A stretch of DNA of 64,000 nt, from contig CAZKYI010000002.1 in the NCBI GenBank assembly GCA_964557005.1, positions 372,001-436,000 on the forward strand, given 5' to 3'. Source of the DNA: JBECKS01 sp964557005. GTDB lineage: Bacteria; Pseudomonadota; Gammaproteobacteria; Pseudomonadales; JBECKS01. Numbering within the stretch: position 1 is the first letter of the stretch; each line of letters starts with the position of its first letter. Below are positions 40,453 through 49,910 of this stretch, in pieces. The translations under genes and the position numbers were made by a program. The notes under the pieces are model-generated. The model saw nothing but the letters and a program-made list of their open reading frames with translations, ran no database searches and was not told the DNA's origin.

Positions 40453-41679
40453 ATGACACAGGTGGATCGCTGGTTATTGCCGGAAGGTGTTGATGAGCTG
40501 TTGCCTGCACAGGCTGTTGCGCTGGAGCACTTGCGTCGTCATCTTCTGGATAACTATCGCAGCAGGGGCTATCAATTAGTACGCCCGCCGCTGCTCGAAT
40601 ATCTTGAAGCGTTGAAAGTAGGCACTGGAAATGATTTGGCACTTCAAACGTTTACACTGACCGATCAGTTATCTGGCAGGTTGTTAGGTTTGCGTGCCGA
40701 TTTAACGCCACAAGTTGCGCGTATGGATGCGCATAGCCTGAAACGCGAAGCACCTGCCCGCTTATGTTACTGCGCACCTGTGTTGCACAGCACTGCAAAG
40801 CGCCTTGGAGAATCCCGCGAGATCGATCAAATTGGTATTGAGTTGTTTGGTTCAAGTGCAACTCAGGCGGATATTGAAGTGATTGAGTTGATGATTGAGA
40901 CGGTTCAACAGGCGGGCGCTTTTGAATCCGAAGGTGTGGTGAAGCTGGATCTGGGCAATGTTAAAATATTTCGCTGTGCTGCTGAATTTGCGGGGTTGGA
41001 TACTGAACATGAAAATCAGCTATGCGATATTTTGCAACGTAAATCGATTCCTGAATTAAATGGTTTTGTTGCAGAAAAAATTTCTGAACCGGCAGCACAA
41101 AAACTCATTCTCGCTTTACCTGCATTATGTGGTTCTGCACAGGTATTGGAGCGAGCAGAAACTTTGTTCAGGCAAGTGCCACAAGCAACATCGACGGTGT
41201 TGTTACAAGCACTTGAAGAATTGCAAATCGTCTATCGTTACTTGCAAGCACATCAGCCGACACTTGAATGTTATTTTGATTTAAGTGAATTGCGTGGCTA
41301 TGACTATCACACGGGTTTGGTGTTTGCGATTTACAAGGCAGGTCATGCACGCTCACTCGCACAAGGTGGGCGTTACGATTCGATTGGTAAAAGTTTTGGC
41401 CGTGCAAGACCAGCGACAGGTTTTTCCAGTGATGTGCGAGCGCTGCTCAAATTAAAGCCATTACCCGCTTTACCCAAAGCGATTTACGCGCCTGCGGCTG
41501 AAGTGAGCAAGTTGCAAGACGAACAAACACAGAGCCTCAAACAATACATTGAGCATTTACGTGCTTCGGGTGAAATTGTGATTCAGGGACTGGATAACAA
41601 TGATGCAGCCATGAAGAAGGAGTGCTGTGATCGTGAATTGTGTTGGCAAAATAAACAGTGGCAAGTTAAACCAATTTAA
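40453..41679 (+). CDS. hisZ: ATP phosphoribosyltransferase regulatory subunit HisZ
   Basis: A 408-residue HisRS-like protein. It has class II synthetase-like motifs (VRPPLLEYLEAL, LGLRADLTPQVARMDAHSL, GGRYDSIGKSFG) but lacks the C-terminal anticodon-binding domain of true HisRS. HisZ pairs with short-form HisG to catalyse the first step of histidine synthesis, so the genome should carry a short hisG elsewhere. It sits between hflC and purA, a position standard for Pseudomonas-like gammaproteobacteria. Confidence 0.93.
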   Translation: MTQVDRWLLPEGVDELLPAQAVALEHLRRHLLDNYRSRGYQLVRPPLLEYLEALKVGTGNDLALQTFTLTDQLSGRLLGLRADLTPQVARMDAHSLKREAPARLCYCAPVLHSTAKRLGESREIDQIGIELFGSSATQADIEVIELMIETVQQAGAFESEGVVKLDLGNVKIFRCAAEFAGLDTEHENQLCDILQRKSIPELNGFVAEKISEPAAQKLILALPALCGSAQVLERAETLFRQVPQATSTVLLQALEELQIVYRYLQAHQPTLECYFDLSELRGYDYHTGLVFAIYKAGHARSLAQGGRYDSIGKSFGRARPATGFSSDVRALLKLKPLPALPKAIYAPAAEVSKLQDEQTQSLKQYIEHLRASGEIVIQGLDNNDAAMKKECCDRELCWQNKQWQVKPI

Positions 41680-41704
41680 TTTCTGAAATTTTCAAGGTAA
41701 CCGT

Positions 41705-43000
41705 ATGGGCAAGAATGTCGTCATTCTGGGAACGCAGTGGGGAGACGAAGGCAAAGGGAAAATTGTTGATTTACTGACAGACAAGGCGGCTTGTGTTGTA
41801 CGTTTTCAGGGGGGGCACAATGCTGGCCATACCCTGGTGATTAACGGAAAGAAAACGGTTTTGCATTTGATTCCTTCGGGCATTCTGCGTGATGACGTGA
41901 TGTGTTTTATTGGCAATGGTGTGGTGATTTCCCCTGCTGCCTTGTTGAAAGAAATGAAGGAATTGGAAGATGAAGGTGTACCTGTGCGTGAGCGCTTACG
42001 TTTAAGTCCTGCCAGCCCTTTGTTATTGCCCTATCATGCAAGCCTTGATCAGGCGCGTGAAAAAGAGCGTGGTAAAACTGCGATTGGTACAACAGGGAGG
42101 GGAATTGGCCCTGCCTATGAAGACAAAATTGCGCGAAGGGGTTTGCGTCTCGGCGAAATGTTTAATGAAAAGACCTTTGAGCAAAAACTCAAAAATATTA
42201 TGGAATACCACAATTTTGTATTGGTGAATTATTTCAAAACCGAAGCGCTCGATTTTCAACAGGTTTATGATGAAGCCCTGATTCACGCAGCCCAGTTGAA
42301 AGATTTGTTATGTGATGTGCCGGGCGAACTGCAAAAGTATCGTCACAACGGCGACAATATTTTATTTGAAGGTGCACAGGGCACTTTGCTGGATATTGAT
42401 CATGGTACTTATCCGTATGTGACTTCTTCAAACACCACCGCAGGTGGTACCGCAACTGGCAGTGGTTTTGGCCCGCTGTATCTGGATTATGTGTTGGGTA
42501 TTACCAAGGCTTACACCACGCGCGTGGGCTCGGGGCCCTTTCCTACGGAATTGAAGTGTGAGATTGGCAAGCATCTTGGTGAGAAAGGTCATGAGTTCGG
42601 TGCAACAACTGGCAGGGCAAGACGTTGTGGCTGGTTTGACGCAGTGGCTCTGCGGCGAGCAGTTTATATCAATTCACTTTCAGGTTTGTGTTTGACCAAA
42701 CTTGACGTGCTTGATGGTCTGGAAGAAGTCAAAATCTGTAATGCCTATAAAAACAGACAAGGCGAACTCATTACTTCCTTGCCTGATGAAATTGAAGTGT
42801 TTGATGAAATTACGCCTGTGTATGAAAGCATGCCGGGTTGGAAAGAATCGACAATCGGCGCAAAAAATCTTGCGCAATTACCTCAAGCCGCCAGAAATTA
42901 CATAAAACGTCTTGAAGAAGTGGTAGGCGTGAGTATTGATATTATTTCCACAGGGCCTGACAGGGAAGAAACCATCATTTTAAGGCACGCGTTTGATTAA
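41705..43000 (+). CDS. purA: Adenylosuccinate synthetase
   Basis: A 431-residue GTP-dependent enzyme joining IMP and aspartate to form adenylosuccinate, the first step from IMP to AMP. GTQWGDEGKGKIVD (9-22) carries the P-loop-like catalytic Asp, followed by QGGHNAGHTLV with the catalytic His. GTTGRGIGPAYEDK, the switch loop SSNTTAGG, TRVGSGPFPTEL and the GTP-binding TKLDVLDG near the C-terminus are all intact. AGGTAACC precedes the ATG. It follows hisZ by 25 bp and precedes rnr by 23 bp. Confidence 0.97.
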   Translation: MGKNVVILGTQWGDEGKGKIVDLLTDKAACVVRFQGGHNAGHTLVINGKKTVLHLIPSGILRDDVMCFIGNGVVISPAALLKEMKELEDEGVPVRERLRLSPASPLLLPYHASLDQAREKERGKTAIGTTGRGIGPAYEDKIARRGLRLGEMFNEKTFEQKLKNIMEYHNFVLVNYFKTEALDFQQVYDEALIHAAQLKDLLCDVPGELQKYRHNGDNILFEGAQGTLLDIDHGTYPYVTSSNTTAGGTATGSGFGPLYLDYVLGITKAYTTRVGSGPFPTELKCEIGKHLGEKGHEFGATTGRARRCGWFDAVALRRAVYINSLSGLCLTKLDVLDGLEEVKICNAYKNRQGELITSLPDEIEVFDEITPVYESMPGWKESTIGAKNLAQLPQAARNYIKRLEEVVGVSIDIISTGPDREETIILRHAFD

Positions 43001-43023
43001 CATGATGGCTCTCAGGAAAATAT

Positions 43024-45378
43024 ATGGCAAAGCGTAAAAAAAATTCAGACCCTTTTGCCAAACGAGAAGCAAAAAAATATCAGCATCCGATTGCCAGTCG
43101 CGAATATATTCTTGAACAAGTCTCAAATCTGGGGCGGCCAGTTCGCTTGACCGAATTGGTTGATGCGCTGGGAATTGCCTATGACGACGAAGAAACCTTT
43201 ATCGCACTGAAACGCCGTTTGAAAGCGATGGTGCGTGACGGACAGCTCGTTCAAAACCGGAAATCTGCGTTTGGCTTGCCCGAAAAAATGGATTTAATCA
43301 AAGGTAGAGTGAGCGCCAATAGCGGTGGTTTTGGTTTTCTCATTCCTGAAGATGGCAGTGAAGATTTGTTTTTAAGTTCAGGGCAAATGAAAGCCGTGTT
43401 TGATGGAGACATTGTGCTCGCCAAGGTGTCAGGCGTGGATCATCGAGGGCGCAAGGAAGGCCGCGTTGAGGAGATTCTTGAGCGGCATACCCATGAAGTA
43501 GTAGGGCGTTGCTTTATGGAAAGCGGCGTATTTTTTCTGGAACCTGATAACAAGAAAATCTTTCAGGACATCATTCTGATTGAATCAGAAGTCAAAACAA
43601 AGGGTGCAGGTGAATTTGTGGTTGTGGACATTGTTCAGCAACCAAGCTATCGCAGCCCGCCACTTGGAAAAATTTCCGAAGTGCTCGGTGAGCATATGGC
43701 ACCAGGCATGGAAATTGATGTAGCGATTCGCACACATCACTTACCCTTTCGCTGGTCTGATGCCACTGAGCAGGAATTAAAAAAAATCAAATCCAGAATC
43801 AGCAAGCAAGATGTCAATGAGCGTGTTGATTTAAGAGCGCGAAATTTTGTCACCATTGATGGTGAAGATGCGCGTGACTTCGACGATGCGGTTTTTTGTG
43901 AACAACATAAATCAGGCTGGTATTTGTGGGTAGCGATTGCGGATGTGGCTCACTATGTTAAAAGTGGTTCCGCTTTGGATATTGATGCGCTGGAAAGGGG
44001 AAATTCTGTTTACTTTCCCAAGCGGGTTATCCCGATGTTGCCTGAACACCTTTCAAACGGTTTGTGTTCGCTCAATCCACATGAGGATCGTTTAACACTG
44101 GTGTGCAAGATGGATTTTAATCATCAGGGTGAGCTTCAGTGTTATCGGTTTATGGAAGCCTGTATTCATTCCAGAGCACGATTAACCTACACCGAAGTCG
44201 CAGATTTTCTTGAGCAGGGTAAGATCAGCGACAATATCCACGAAGTAGTTGAAGACATTGTGTGTTTTTATGCCTTGTATCAACAGTTGAAAGTACAACG
44301 TGATAAACGGGGTGCTTTGAATGTCGAAAGCACAGAAAGTCGTTTTGTCATTAATGACAATAAAAAAATTGAAGCCATTGTTCCTGTGCACCGCAATGTT
44401 GCACACATGATGATTGAAGAAGCGATGTTGGCTGCCAATGTGTGTGCTGCGAAATTGTTGCAGGGTAATGATTTGCCCGCCTTGTATCGTGTGCATGATG
44501 CGCCTACCGAAGAAAAATTAACTGATCTCAAGGAGTATTTATTACCTTTGGGTTTTAAATTTTCTTCAGGCGCTCATTTGGCACCAAGGCATTTTCAGGA
44601 AGTGATTCGTTTTTCACAAGGTCGTGCCGATCAGGAATTGATTAACACCATCGTGCTACGCTCCATGCAGCAAGCGATTTATAGCGCGGAATGCCGCCCA
44701 CATTTTGGTTTGGCTTATGAGCAGTATGCACATTTTACGTCACCGATTCGCCGCTATCCTGATTTGATTGTGCACAGGGCGTTGAAATACTTTATCCGCA
44801 ATCATTCAAACAGCAGCCTGGTTGAAGCTGTCAGCAGCGCAAAAAAAATGAACAGGAGTGATATGCTGGTCAAGGAGACTGAGCTGTTAGAGCGAGGTCA
44901 ATTTTTATCTTTCACAGAAAGAAGAGCTGACCTTGCGACCCGTGATGCCACCGACTGGCTTAAATGCGAATTTATGCTGGACAAGGTGGGTGAAACTTAT
45001 AGTGGAAAAATCACATCGGTCACGGGCTTTGGTTTTTTTGTGGTGCTCGATGATGTTTTTGTCGAAGGTCTGGTACATATCAGCGATTTGGCCAATGATT
45101 ATTACCATTATGATGAACGTCGCCATGAACTGGTGGGGGAGCATAGCCAAACGGTTTATCGTCTTGCCGACAAGGTTCACGTACAAGTGAGTAGAGTGAG
45201 CCTTGATGATAAAAAAATAGAATTTATCCTGCATGAAACAGGCGATGCGCACACTGCTTCTTCAAAGAAAAAGAAGCAAAATAAAAAAGCAAAGCAAAAA
45301 CCCGATTCAAAAAATCGTGCAAAATCTTCATCAAAATCTCGCCAAAAACGCGATAAAAAATCCAGAGCCAAATCATGA
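43024..45378 (+). CDS. rnr: Ribonuclease R
   Basis: A 784-residue RNase II-family exoribonuclease that degrades structured RNA 3'-to-5'. The N-terminal HTH (about 20-80) and cold-shock domains are followed by the RNB catalytic core with DGEDARDFDDAVF (metal-binding aspartates), FTSPIRRYPDLIVHR and the S1 domain (GKITSVTGFGFFVVLDDVFV). The Lys/Ser-rich tail (last about 45 residues, runs of KK) is typical of RNase R and binds ribosomes or tmRNA-SmpB. Its stop overlaps the rlmB start by 4 bp (ATGA). AGGAAAAT precedes the ATG. Confidence 0.96.
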   Translation: MAKRKKNSDPFAKREAKKYQHPIASREYILEQVSNLGRPVRLTELVDALGIAYDDEETFIALKRRLKAMVRDGQLVQNRKSAFGLPEKMDLIKGRVSANSGGFGFLIPEDGSEDLFLSSGQMKAVFDGDIVLAKVSGVDHRGRKEGRVEEILERHTHEVVGRCFMESGVFFLEPDNKKIFQDIILIESEVKTKGAGEFVVVDIVQQPSYRSPPLGKISEVLGEHMAPGMEIDVAIRTHHLPFRWSDATEQELKKIKSRISKQDVNERVDLRARNFVTIDGEDARDFDDAVFCEQHKSGWYLWVAIADVAHYVKSGSALDIDALERGNSVYFPKRVIPMLPEHLSNGLCSLNPHEDRLTLVCKMDFNHQGELQCYRFMEACIHSRARLTYTEVADFLEQGKISDNIHEVVEDIVCFYALYQQLKVQRDKRGALNVESTESRFVINDNKKIEAIVPVHRNVAHMMIEEAMLAANVCAAKLLQGNDLPALYRVHDAPTEEKLTDLKEYLLPLGFKFSSGAHLAPRHFQEVIRFSQGRADQELINTIVLRSMQQAIYSAECRPHFGLAYEQYAHFTSPIRRYPDLIVHRALKYFIRNHSNSSLVEAVSSAKKMNRSDMLVKETELLERGQFLSFTERRADLATRDATDWLKCEFMLDKVGETYSGKITSVTGFGFFVVLDDVFVEGLVHISDLANDYYHYDERRHELVGEHSQTVYRLADKVHVQVSRVSLDDKKIEFILHETGDAHTASSKKKKQNKKAKQKPDSKNRAKSSSKSRQKRDKKSRAKS

Positions 45379-46130
45379 GTCAGGATGTTATTTACGGCAT
45401 TCACGCGGCCAAACAATTTTTAAGTCACGGTGCCAATCGAGTCACCCATCTGTATTTGCAGGAAGGGAGCAAGGCAGAGCGTTTGCAGAACGAATTGAAT
45501 CTGGGTGCATACAAGCATTTTCGCCCACGCATTGTAGACAAGCGTTATCTCGATGAGTTGAGTGCGAGTGGAAATCACCAAGGGATTGTGTTGCAAATAG
45601 AAGTGCAGCAGCAATTAACTGAAAAGCAACTCAAGCCCTTCATGGAAAATTTGATGCAAACCAAAGTGAATCCGCTGATTCTGGTGCTTGATAACATTAG
45701 TGATCCGCACAATCTGGGTGCTTGTTTGCGCAGCGCAGCCGCAGCGAATGTTGATGCGGTTATTTTGCCGAAAGACAAGTCTGCGCCTGTGAATGCAACT
45801 GTCAGAAAAGTTGCGGCGGGTGCGACTGAACAAGTGGATATTTTTGTGGTGACCAATCTCGCGCGTAGTCTGGATTTGCTCAAGGACGCAGGTTGCTGGT
45901 TGATAGGCACAGCGATTGATGAGCAGGCGCAAAATTATTATGACTGTGATTTAACAGGTGCCCTGGTGTTGGTGATGGGTTCGGAAGGAGATGGCATGCG
46001 GCGGCTCACCAGAGAAAAATGTGATTTTCTCGCTTACTTACCGATGTCGGAACGCATGCAAAGTCTCAACGTTTCTGTGGCAACCGGCATTTGTCTGTTT
46101 GAAGCTGTGCGCCAGAGAAGCAAAAGCTAG
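45375..46130 (+). CDS. rlmB: 23S rRNA (guanosine-2251-2'-O)-methyltransferase RlmB
   Basis: A 251-residue SPOUT enzyme methylating G2251 in the 23S P-loop. The N-terminal substrate-binding domain (1-75, YGIHAAKQFLSHG) is followed by the knot domain with LDNISDPHNLGACLRSA, LVMGSEGDGMRRL and PMSERMQSLNVSVATGICLFE. It overlaps rnr by 4 bp, the usual rnr-rlmB arrangement. A possible terminator and the rpsF leader follow. Confidence 0.95.
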   Translation: MSQDVIYGIHAAKQFLSHGANRVTHLYLQEGSKAERLQNELNLGAYKHFRPRIVDKRYLDELSASGNHQGIVLQIEVQQQLTEKQLKPFMENLMQTKVNPLILVLDNISDPHNLGACLRSAAAANVDAVILPKDKSAPVNATVRKVAAGATEQVDIFVVTNLARSLDLLKDAGCWLIGTAIDEQAQNYYDCDLTGALVLVMGSEGDGMRRLTREKCDFLAYLPMSERMQSLNVSVATGICLFEAVRQRSKS

Positions 46131-46269
46131 TGTGCAAGTGGCGCTTGCATGCCTGTTAGCCTTTCATTACAATCGCGCACCCCGAAAGGGGGCAAAATCT
46201 TTTTTTCTCCTTGCTCTACTGCCTGTCATTCTCGATAGCGCTGGGGGCTTTAAACCGGAAGGAGTAGTT
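46131..46269 (+). promoter_or_regulatory. rpsF leader with GNRA-capped hairpin and possible S6:S18 site
   Basis: ACCCCGAAAGGGGGC near 46180-46195 folds as a stem capped by GAAA and is followed by CAAAATCTTTTTTT, so it may terminate rlmB. Nearer the start codon GGGGGCTTTAAACCGGAAGG (46243-46262) contains an ACCG element close to the ribosome site GGAAGGAG. S6:S18 leader RNAs contain a CCG bulge recognised by the S6-S18 pair, so autoregulation is possible, but I cannot establish the full structure. Confidence 0.35.
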
Positions 46270-46692
46270 ATGAGACACTACGAAATTGTGTTTCTGGTCC
46301 ACCCTGACCAGAGTGAACAAGTGCCAGCGATGCTGGATCGCTACAAGACCATTATTTCTGAAGGCAAAGGTTTGATTCATCGCCTTGAAGATTGGGGTCG
46401 TCGTCAACTTGCTTATCCCATCAACAAAATTCACAAGGCACATTATGTGTTGATGAACATTGAATGTTCTCAAGCCGTGCTCGATGAATTGGCGAGCGCA
46501 TTCAAATTCAATGATGCGGTTATCCGTAATCTGGTGATTCGTCGTGATGAAGCCATTACCGAAGAATCCATTCTTTCCAAAAACAAAGAGCGTGATGAGC
46601 GTCGTGCAGCTGAACGTCGTTTGGAAACTGAAGTTCAGGAAGATGAACTGGATGATGTTGATGATGCTTTTGAAGATGAGAAAGAGGAGTAA
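46270..46692 (+). CDS. rpsF: 30S ribosomal protein S6
   Basis: The ATG at 46270 (140 residues), with GGAAGGAG upstream, is clearly correct; the frame is open further upstream but that sequence belongs to rlmB. The S6 fold is unambiguous: MRHYEIVFLVHPDQSEQVP, EDWGRRQLAYPINK and KAHYVLMNIE. The C-terminal tail is long and acidic (EDELDDVDDAFEDEKEE). In E. coli S6 this tail is modified with glutamates by RimK. It precedes rpsR by 10 bp. Confidence 0.97.
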   Translation: MRHYEIVFLVHPDQSEQVPAMLDRYKTIISEGKGLIHRLEDWGRRQLAYPINKIHKAHYVLMNIECSQAVLDELASAFKFNDAVIRNLVIRRDEAITEESILSKNKERDERRAAERRLETEVQEDELDDVDDAFEDEKEE

Positions 46693-46702
46693 GGGGTAGC
46701 TT

Positions 46703-46930
46703 ATGTCACGTTTTTATCGAAGAAGAAAATACTGCAAGTTCACTGCCGAAGGCATTGACTACATTGATTACAAAGATCTGGATACCTTGAAGGCGTACAT
46801 TACTGAAACAGGCAAGATTGTGCCTAGTCGCATTACTGGTACTAAAGCCAAATATCAGCGTCAGTTGGCTTTGGCGGTAAAACAGGCTCGTTATCTGGCT
46901 TTAATTCCTTATACGGATAGCCATCAATAA
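46703..46930 (+). CDS. rpsR: 30S ribosomal protein S18
   Basis: A 75-residue S18 with the standard RRRKYCKF N-terminus, ITETGKIVPSRITGTKAKYQR and the basic AVKQARYLALIPYTD C-terminus. It binds S6 on the 30S platform. A single Cys (RRKYCKF) remains of the zinc-ribbon that some S18 paralogues carry. GAGTAAGG precedes the ATG. It is followed by a YybS-like membrane protein and then rplI, as in many Pseudomonas-like genomes. Confidence 0.97.
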   Translation: MSRFYRRRKYCKFTAEGIDYIDYKDLDTLKAYITETGKIVPSRITGTKAKYQRQLALAVKQARYLALIPYTDSHQ

Positions 46931-46945
46931 GTTATTTAAAAGACC

Positions 46946-47842
46946 ATGAAGATACTGGCTGAGTATGTCATGGCGGGACCGAAACAGGCCGGTTTGGTGT
47001 GTTTTGGTATGGGTTTTGTCCCGATTGTCGGGGTCTGGCTAAGTTCTGCTGCCGTCACCTTGGTGATTTTGCATCTTGGTTTGAATCAGGCGCTCAGGAT
47101 TTTGCCTTGGGCGGTGTTGCCCACCTTTGCATGGTTGGCAATGGGTGATTCCAGCCATCTGATGTTGCTTGTGTCAGTTGTGGCAGGTGCAGTAGTTCTG
47201 GAAGCAAGTCGTTCCCTGAATTGGGCTTTATTGACGGTAGTAGCGGTGAGCGTCGTGGCATTCGTACTGATGCAGGTGATGACACCATCGAGTCTGGAGC
47301 CTTTAAACAAGGTAATGATGGAAGCTTTGAGGGCTTCTCCCGAGTTTAATGCTTCTCCTGAGATGGAGAGGCTGGTTGCCCTGTTCACCCATATGGCTTT
47401 TGCGTGGGGAGGTGGAATGACAGCCTGCCTGATTTTGTTGTTAGGCCGCTGGTGGCAATCGTTGTTGTATAAACCAGGTGCGTTTCAGCAAGAGTTTCAT
47501 GCTTTGCGGTTGAGCGTGAATCAGGCCTTGATTTTGTGTGGTGCGATGATGTTGTCCGTCCAGTTATTTAACAGTCTGGATTTTGATAACAGTCTGTTGG
47601 ATCAGGGCAAAATGGGTCTGGTGATTGCGCCTTTGTTCATCATCCCGCTGATGTTAAGCGGGATAGCTTTGGTGCATGGTTTGGTGGCCATTATGGGTGC
47701 CAGCGTTCATTGGTTGGGCATGTTTTATATGAGCATGTTGTTTATGGGGCATTTATTATTTTTGCCTTTGATGACAACAGCATTATTGGATACGGTGATG
47801 GATTTCAGGGCTCGCGTCAAAAAATCCAGAAGCCAGTTGTAA
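46946..47842 (+). CDS. YybS-like (DUF2232) membrane protein
   Basis: A 298-residue protein with about seven to eight TM helices and no catalytic motif, resembling the DUF2232/YybS group. Its location between rpsR and rplI is conserved in many gammaproteobacteria, which supports the assignment. Charged loops are short (MEALRASPEFNASPEMERL and FKPGAFQQEFHALRL are the longest). Function is unknown. It starts 15 bp after rpsR and rplI follows 40 bp after its stop. Confidence 0.75.
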   Translation: MKILAEYVMAGPKQAGLVCFGMGFVPIVGVWLSSAAVTLVILHLGLNQALRILPWAVLPTFAWLAMGDSSHLMLLVSVVAGAVVLEASRSLNWALLTVVAVSVVAFVLMQVMTPSSLEPLNKVMMEALRASPEFNASPEMERLVALFTHMAFAWGGGMTACLILLLGRWWQSLLYKPGAFQQEFHALRLSVNQALILCGAMMLSVQLFNSLDFDNSLLDQGKMGLVIAPLFIIPLMLSGIALVHGLVAIMGASVHWLGMFYMSMLFMGHLLFLPLMTTALLDTVMDFRARVKKSRSQL

Positions 47843-47882
47843 ACCGAGTTTTAAGTATTTTTTATAGAGAGAGGTGACTGCA

Positions 47883-48332
47883 ATGGAAGTCATTTTATTG
47901 GAAAAAACCCGCAATCTGGGTAGTTTGGGTGATAAGGTCAACGTGAAATCTGGCTATGGTCGTAATTTCTTGATTCCTCAAGGCAAGGCTGTTCCGGCAA
48001 CACCTGAGAATGTTGAAATTTTTGAACAGCGTCGTGCTGAACTTGAAGCGGCGGCAGCTGAAAGCCTGAAACTGGCCGAAGAGCGCAGGGCGCGTATTGC
48101 AAGCATGAATGTGGTGATTGCATCGAAGGCAGGTGACGAAGGTAAATTGTTTGGTTCTATCGGAACCCGCGATATTGCAGAAGCCCTGACCAAAGCCGGT
48201 GAAGCAGTGACCAAAAAAGAAGTGCTGTTACCTCAAGGCGCGATTCGTCAAACGGGTGAATATGAAATCACCTTGCAACTTCATAGTGATATTCAGCAAG
48301 TTGCTAAAATCGTGGTTGTCAGCGAAGCTTAA
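47883..48332 (+). CDS. rplI: 50S ribosomal protein L9
   Basis: A 149-residue L9 from ATG 47883, preceded by GAGAGGTGA. The N-domain MEVILLEKTRNLGSLGDKVNVKSGYGRNFLIP is diagnostic, followed by a long connecting helix and the C-domain with GKLFGSIGTRDIAEAL. L9 binds helix 76 of 23S rRNA and reaches toward neighbouring ribosomes. It closes the rpsF-rpsR-YybS-rplI unit and is followed by a strong terminator. Confidence 0.97.
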   Translation: MEVILLEKTRNLGSLGDKVNVKSGYGRNFLIPQGKAVPATPENVEIFEQRRAELEAAAAESLKLAEERRARIASMNVVIASKAGDEGKLFGSIGTRDIAEALTKAGEAVTKKEVLLPQGAIRQTGEYEITLQLHSDIQQVAKIVVVSEA

Positions 48333-48374
48333 ATTACGCTTCAACACGAAGTAGCTACTTACTTTTTGAACAGA

Positions 48375-48410
48375 AAGCACCAGCGCTCATTGAGCTTGGT
48401 GCTTTTTTTT
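48375..48410 (+). terminator. Rho-independent terminator after rplI
   Basis: AAGCACCA (48375-48382) pairs with TGGTGCTT (48397-48404), with an inner GCTC/GAGC stem, followed by eight T residues (48403-48410). It separates the ribosomal operon from dnaB. Confidence 0.88.
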
Positions 48411-48515
48411 CGACCTTGTTTTTCGGAGTGCGCTGACAAAAAAATCCCTCTGAATCAAAAGTAAAAATAGGGAAAGTTTGCTAGGATTCATTCCCTTTTT
48501 GATTTCCATCCGTGA

Positions 48516-49907
48516 GTGAATTACGTGCCAGATACCGAGCTGAGTAATATAAAGATGCCGCCGCATTCAGAAGAGGCTGAGCAGTCGGTACTGGGTGGAT
48601 TGATTATCGACAATGATGTCTGGGATCGGATAAGTGATGTGGTGGAAGCCAGGGATTTCTATAAGCCTGCCCATCGCCTGATTTTTCAGGCCATTCATGA
48701 GCTATCGAAAGAAGGCAAGCCTTTCGATGCGGTGACGCTGGGCGAGGCGCTTGCGCTCAGAGGACAGTTGGAAGATGCAGGTGGTATGAGTTATATCATC
48801 GAGCTGGCCAATAACACGCCCAGTGCTGCCAATACCACAGCCTATGCCGAAATTGTGCGTGAGCGCTCTGTGCTGCGGCAGTTAATCCGCGTTTCGCACA
48901 AGATTGCCGATAGCGCCTATTTCCCTGACGGACGAAAAAGCAAACAGTTGCTGGATGAGGCGGAGAAGGAAGTTTTTGACATTGCTGAGCAGGGATTCAA
49001 GTCTTCGAGTTATAAAAAAGTTCAGGATTTGATTCCTGTTGTGCTTGAGCGAATCGATGAACTTTATCGTAGTGACAGCCCTTTAACAGGAGTGAGTACC
49101 GGTTTCGACAGACTGGATGAAATGACTTCGGGCTTGCAAAAGGGAGATTTGATTATTGTGGCGGGTCGCCCTTCGATGGGTAAGACGGCTTTTGCCATGA
49201 ATCTGGCAGAAACTACCTTGATTAAGGAAAAATTGCCGGTGTTGTTTTTCAGTATGGAAATGCCTGCCGAGTCGATTGTTTTGCGTTTGATGTCATCACT
49301 GGGAATGGTTGATCAAAGCGAAGTGCGTTCAGGAAAATTGAGTGATGACAGTTGGCCAAAGGTTGCTTCGGCTATGGCTATTCTGGGTGAGAGTAAATTA
49401 CTGATTGATGACACCGCAGCGCTTTCTCCAACAGAATTGCGTTCACGCGCCCGAAGAGCAGCGCGGGAATATGAGGGTGGTTTGGGGCTGATTCTGGTCG
49501 ATTACTTGCAGTTAATGCAGGTGCCCGGGCAGAGTAATCGTGTGGAAGAAATTTCAGAAATTTCCCGTTCTCTTAAAGCCTTGGCCAAGGAAATGAATGT
49601 GCCTGTGATTGCGCTTTCCCAGCTGAATCGAGGTCTTGAAAGTCGTCCCAATAAACGTCCTGTTATGTCAGATTTGCGCGAATCGGGAGCGATTGAGCAA
49701 GATGCTGATGTGATTATGTTTATTTATCGTGATGAGGTATATCACCCTGAAAATACTGAGAAAAAAGGAATTGCCGAAATTATTATTGGTAAGCAACGGA
49801 ATGGCCCTATTGGTGGGTGTTTGTTGAATTTTCAGGGGCGTTATACCCGCTTTGTCAATCTGGCCTCAAATCAATATGCAGGTTATGAAGATGTACTTGG
49901 AGAGTAA
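48516..49907 (+). CDS. dnaB: Replicative DNA helicase DnaB
   Basis: A 463-residue hexameric helicase. The N-terminal primase-interacting domain (about 15-120, MPPHSEEAEQSVLGGLIIDN) is followed by the RecA-like core with Walker A GRPSMGKTAF, DnaB H2-type FFSMEMPAESI, Walker B LILVDYLQLM, and the Gln-rich loop ALSQLNRGLE with DLRESGAIEQDADVI. No intein is present. The GTG at 48516 is the first in-frame start after the promoter region; ATG 48555 (MPPHSEE) is an alternative. alr follows 3 bp after the stop. Confidence 0.96.
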   Translation: MNYVPDTELSNIKMPPHSEEAEQSVLGGLIIDNDVWDRISDVVEARDFYKPAHRLIFQAIHELSKEGKPFDAVTLGEALALRGQLEDAGGMSYIIELANNTPSAANTTAYAEIVRERSVLRQLIRVSHKIADSAYFPDGRKSKQLLDEAEKEVFDIAEQGFKSSSYKKVQDLIPVVLERIDELYRSDSPLTGVSTGFDRLDEMTSGLQKGDLIIVAGRPSMGKTAFAMNLAETTLIKEKLPVLFFSMEMPAESIVLRLMSSLGMVDQSEVRSGKLSDDSWPKVASAMAILGESKLLIDDTAALSPTELRSRARRAAREYEGGLGLILVDYLQLMQVPGQSNRVEEISEISRSLKALAKEMNVPVIALSQLNRGLESRPNKRPVMSDLRESGAIEQDADVIMFIYRDEVYHPENTEKKGIAEIIIGKQRNGPIGGCLLNFQGRYTRFVNLASNQYAGYEDVLGE

Positions 49908-49910
49908 GCT

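Noticed and set aside
45991..46269. 93-codon N-terminal extension of rpsF
   Set aside because: It overlaps rlmB and crosses the leader hairpins; S6 starts at MRHYEIVF with a strong ribosome site.
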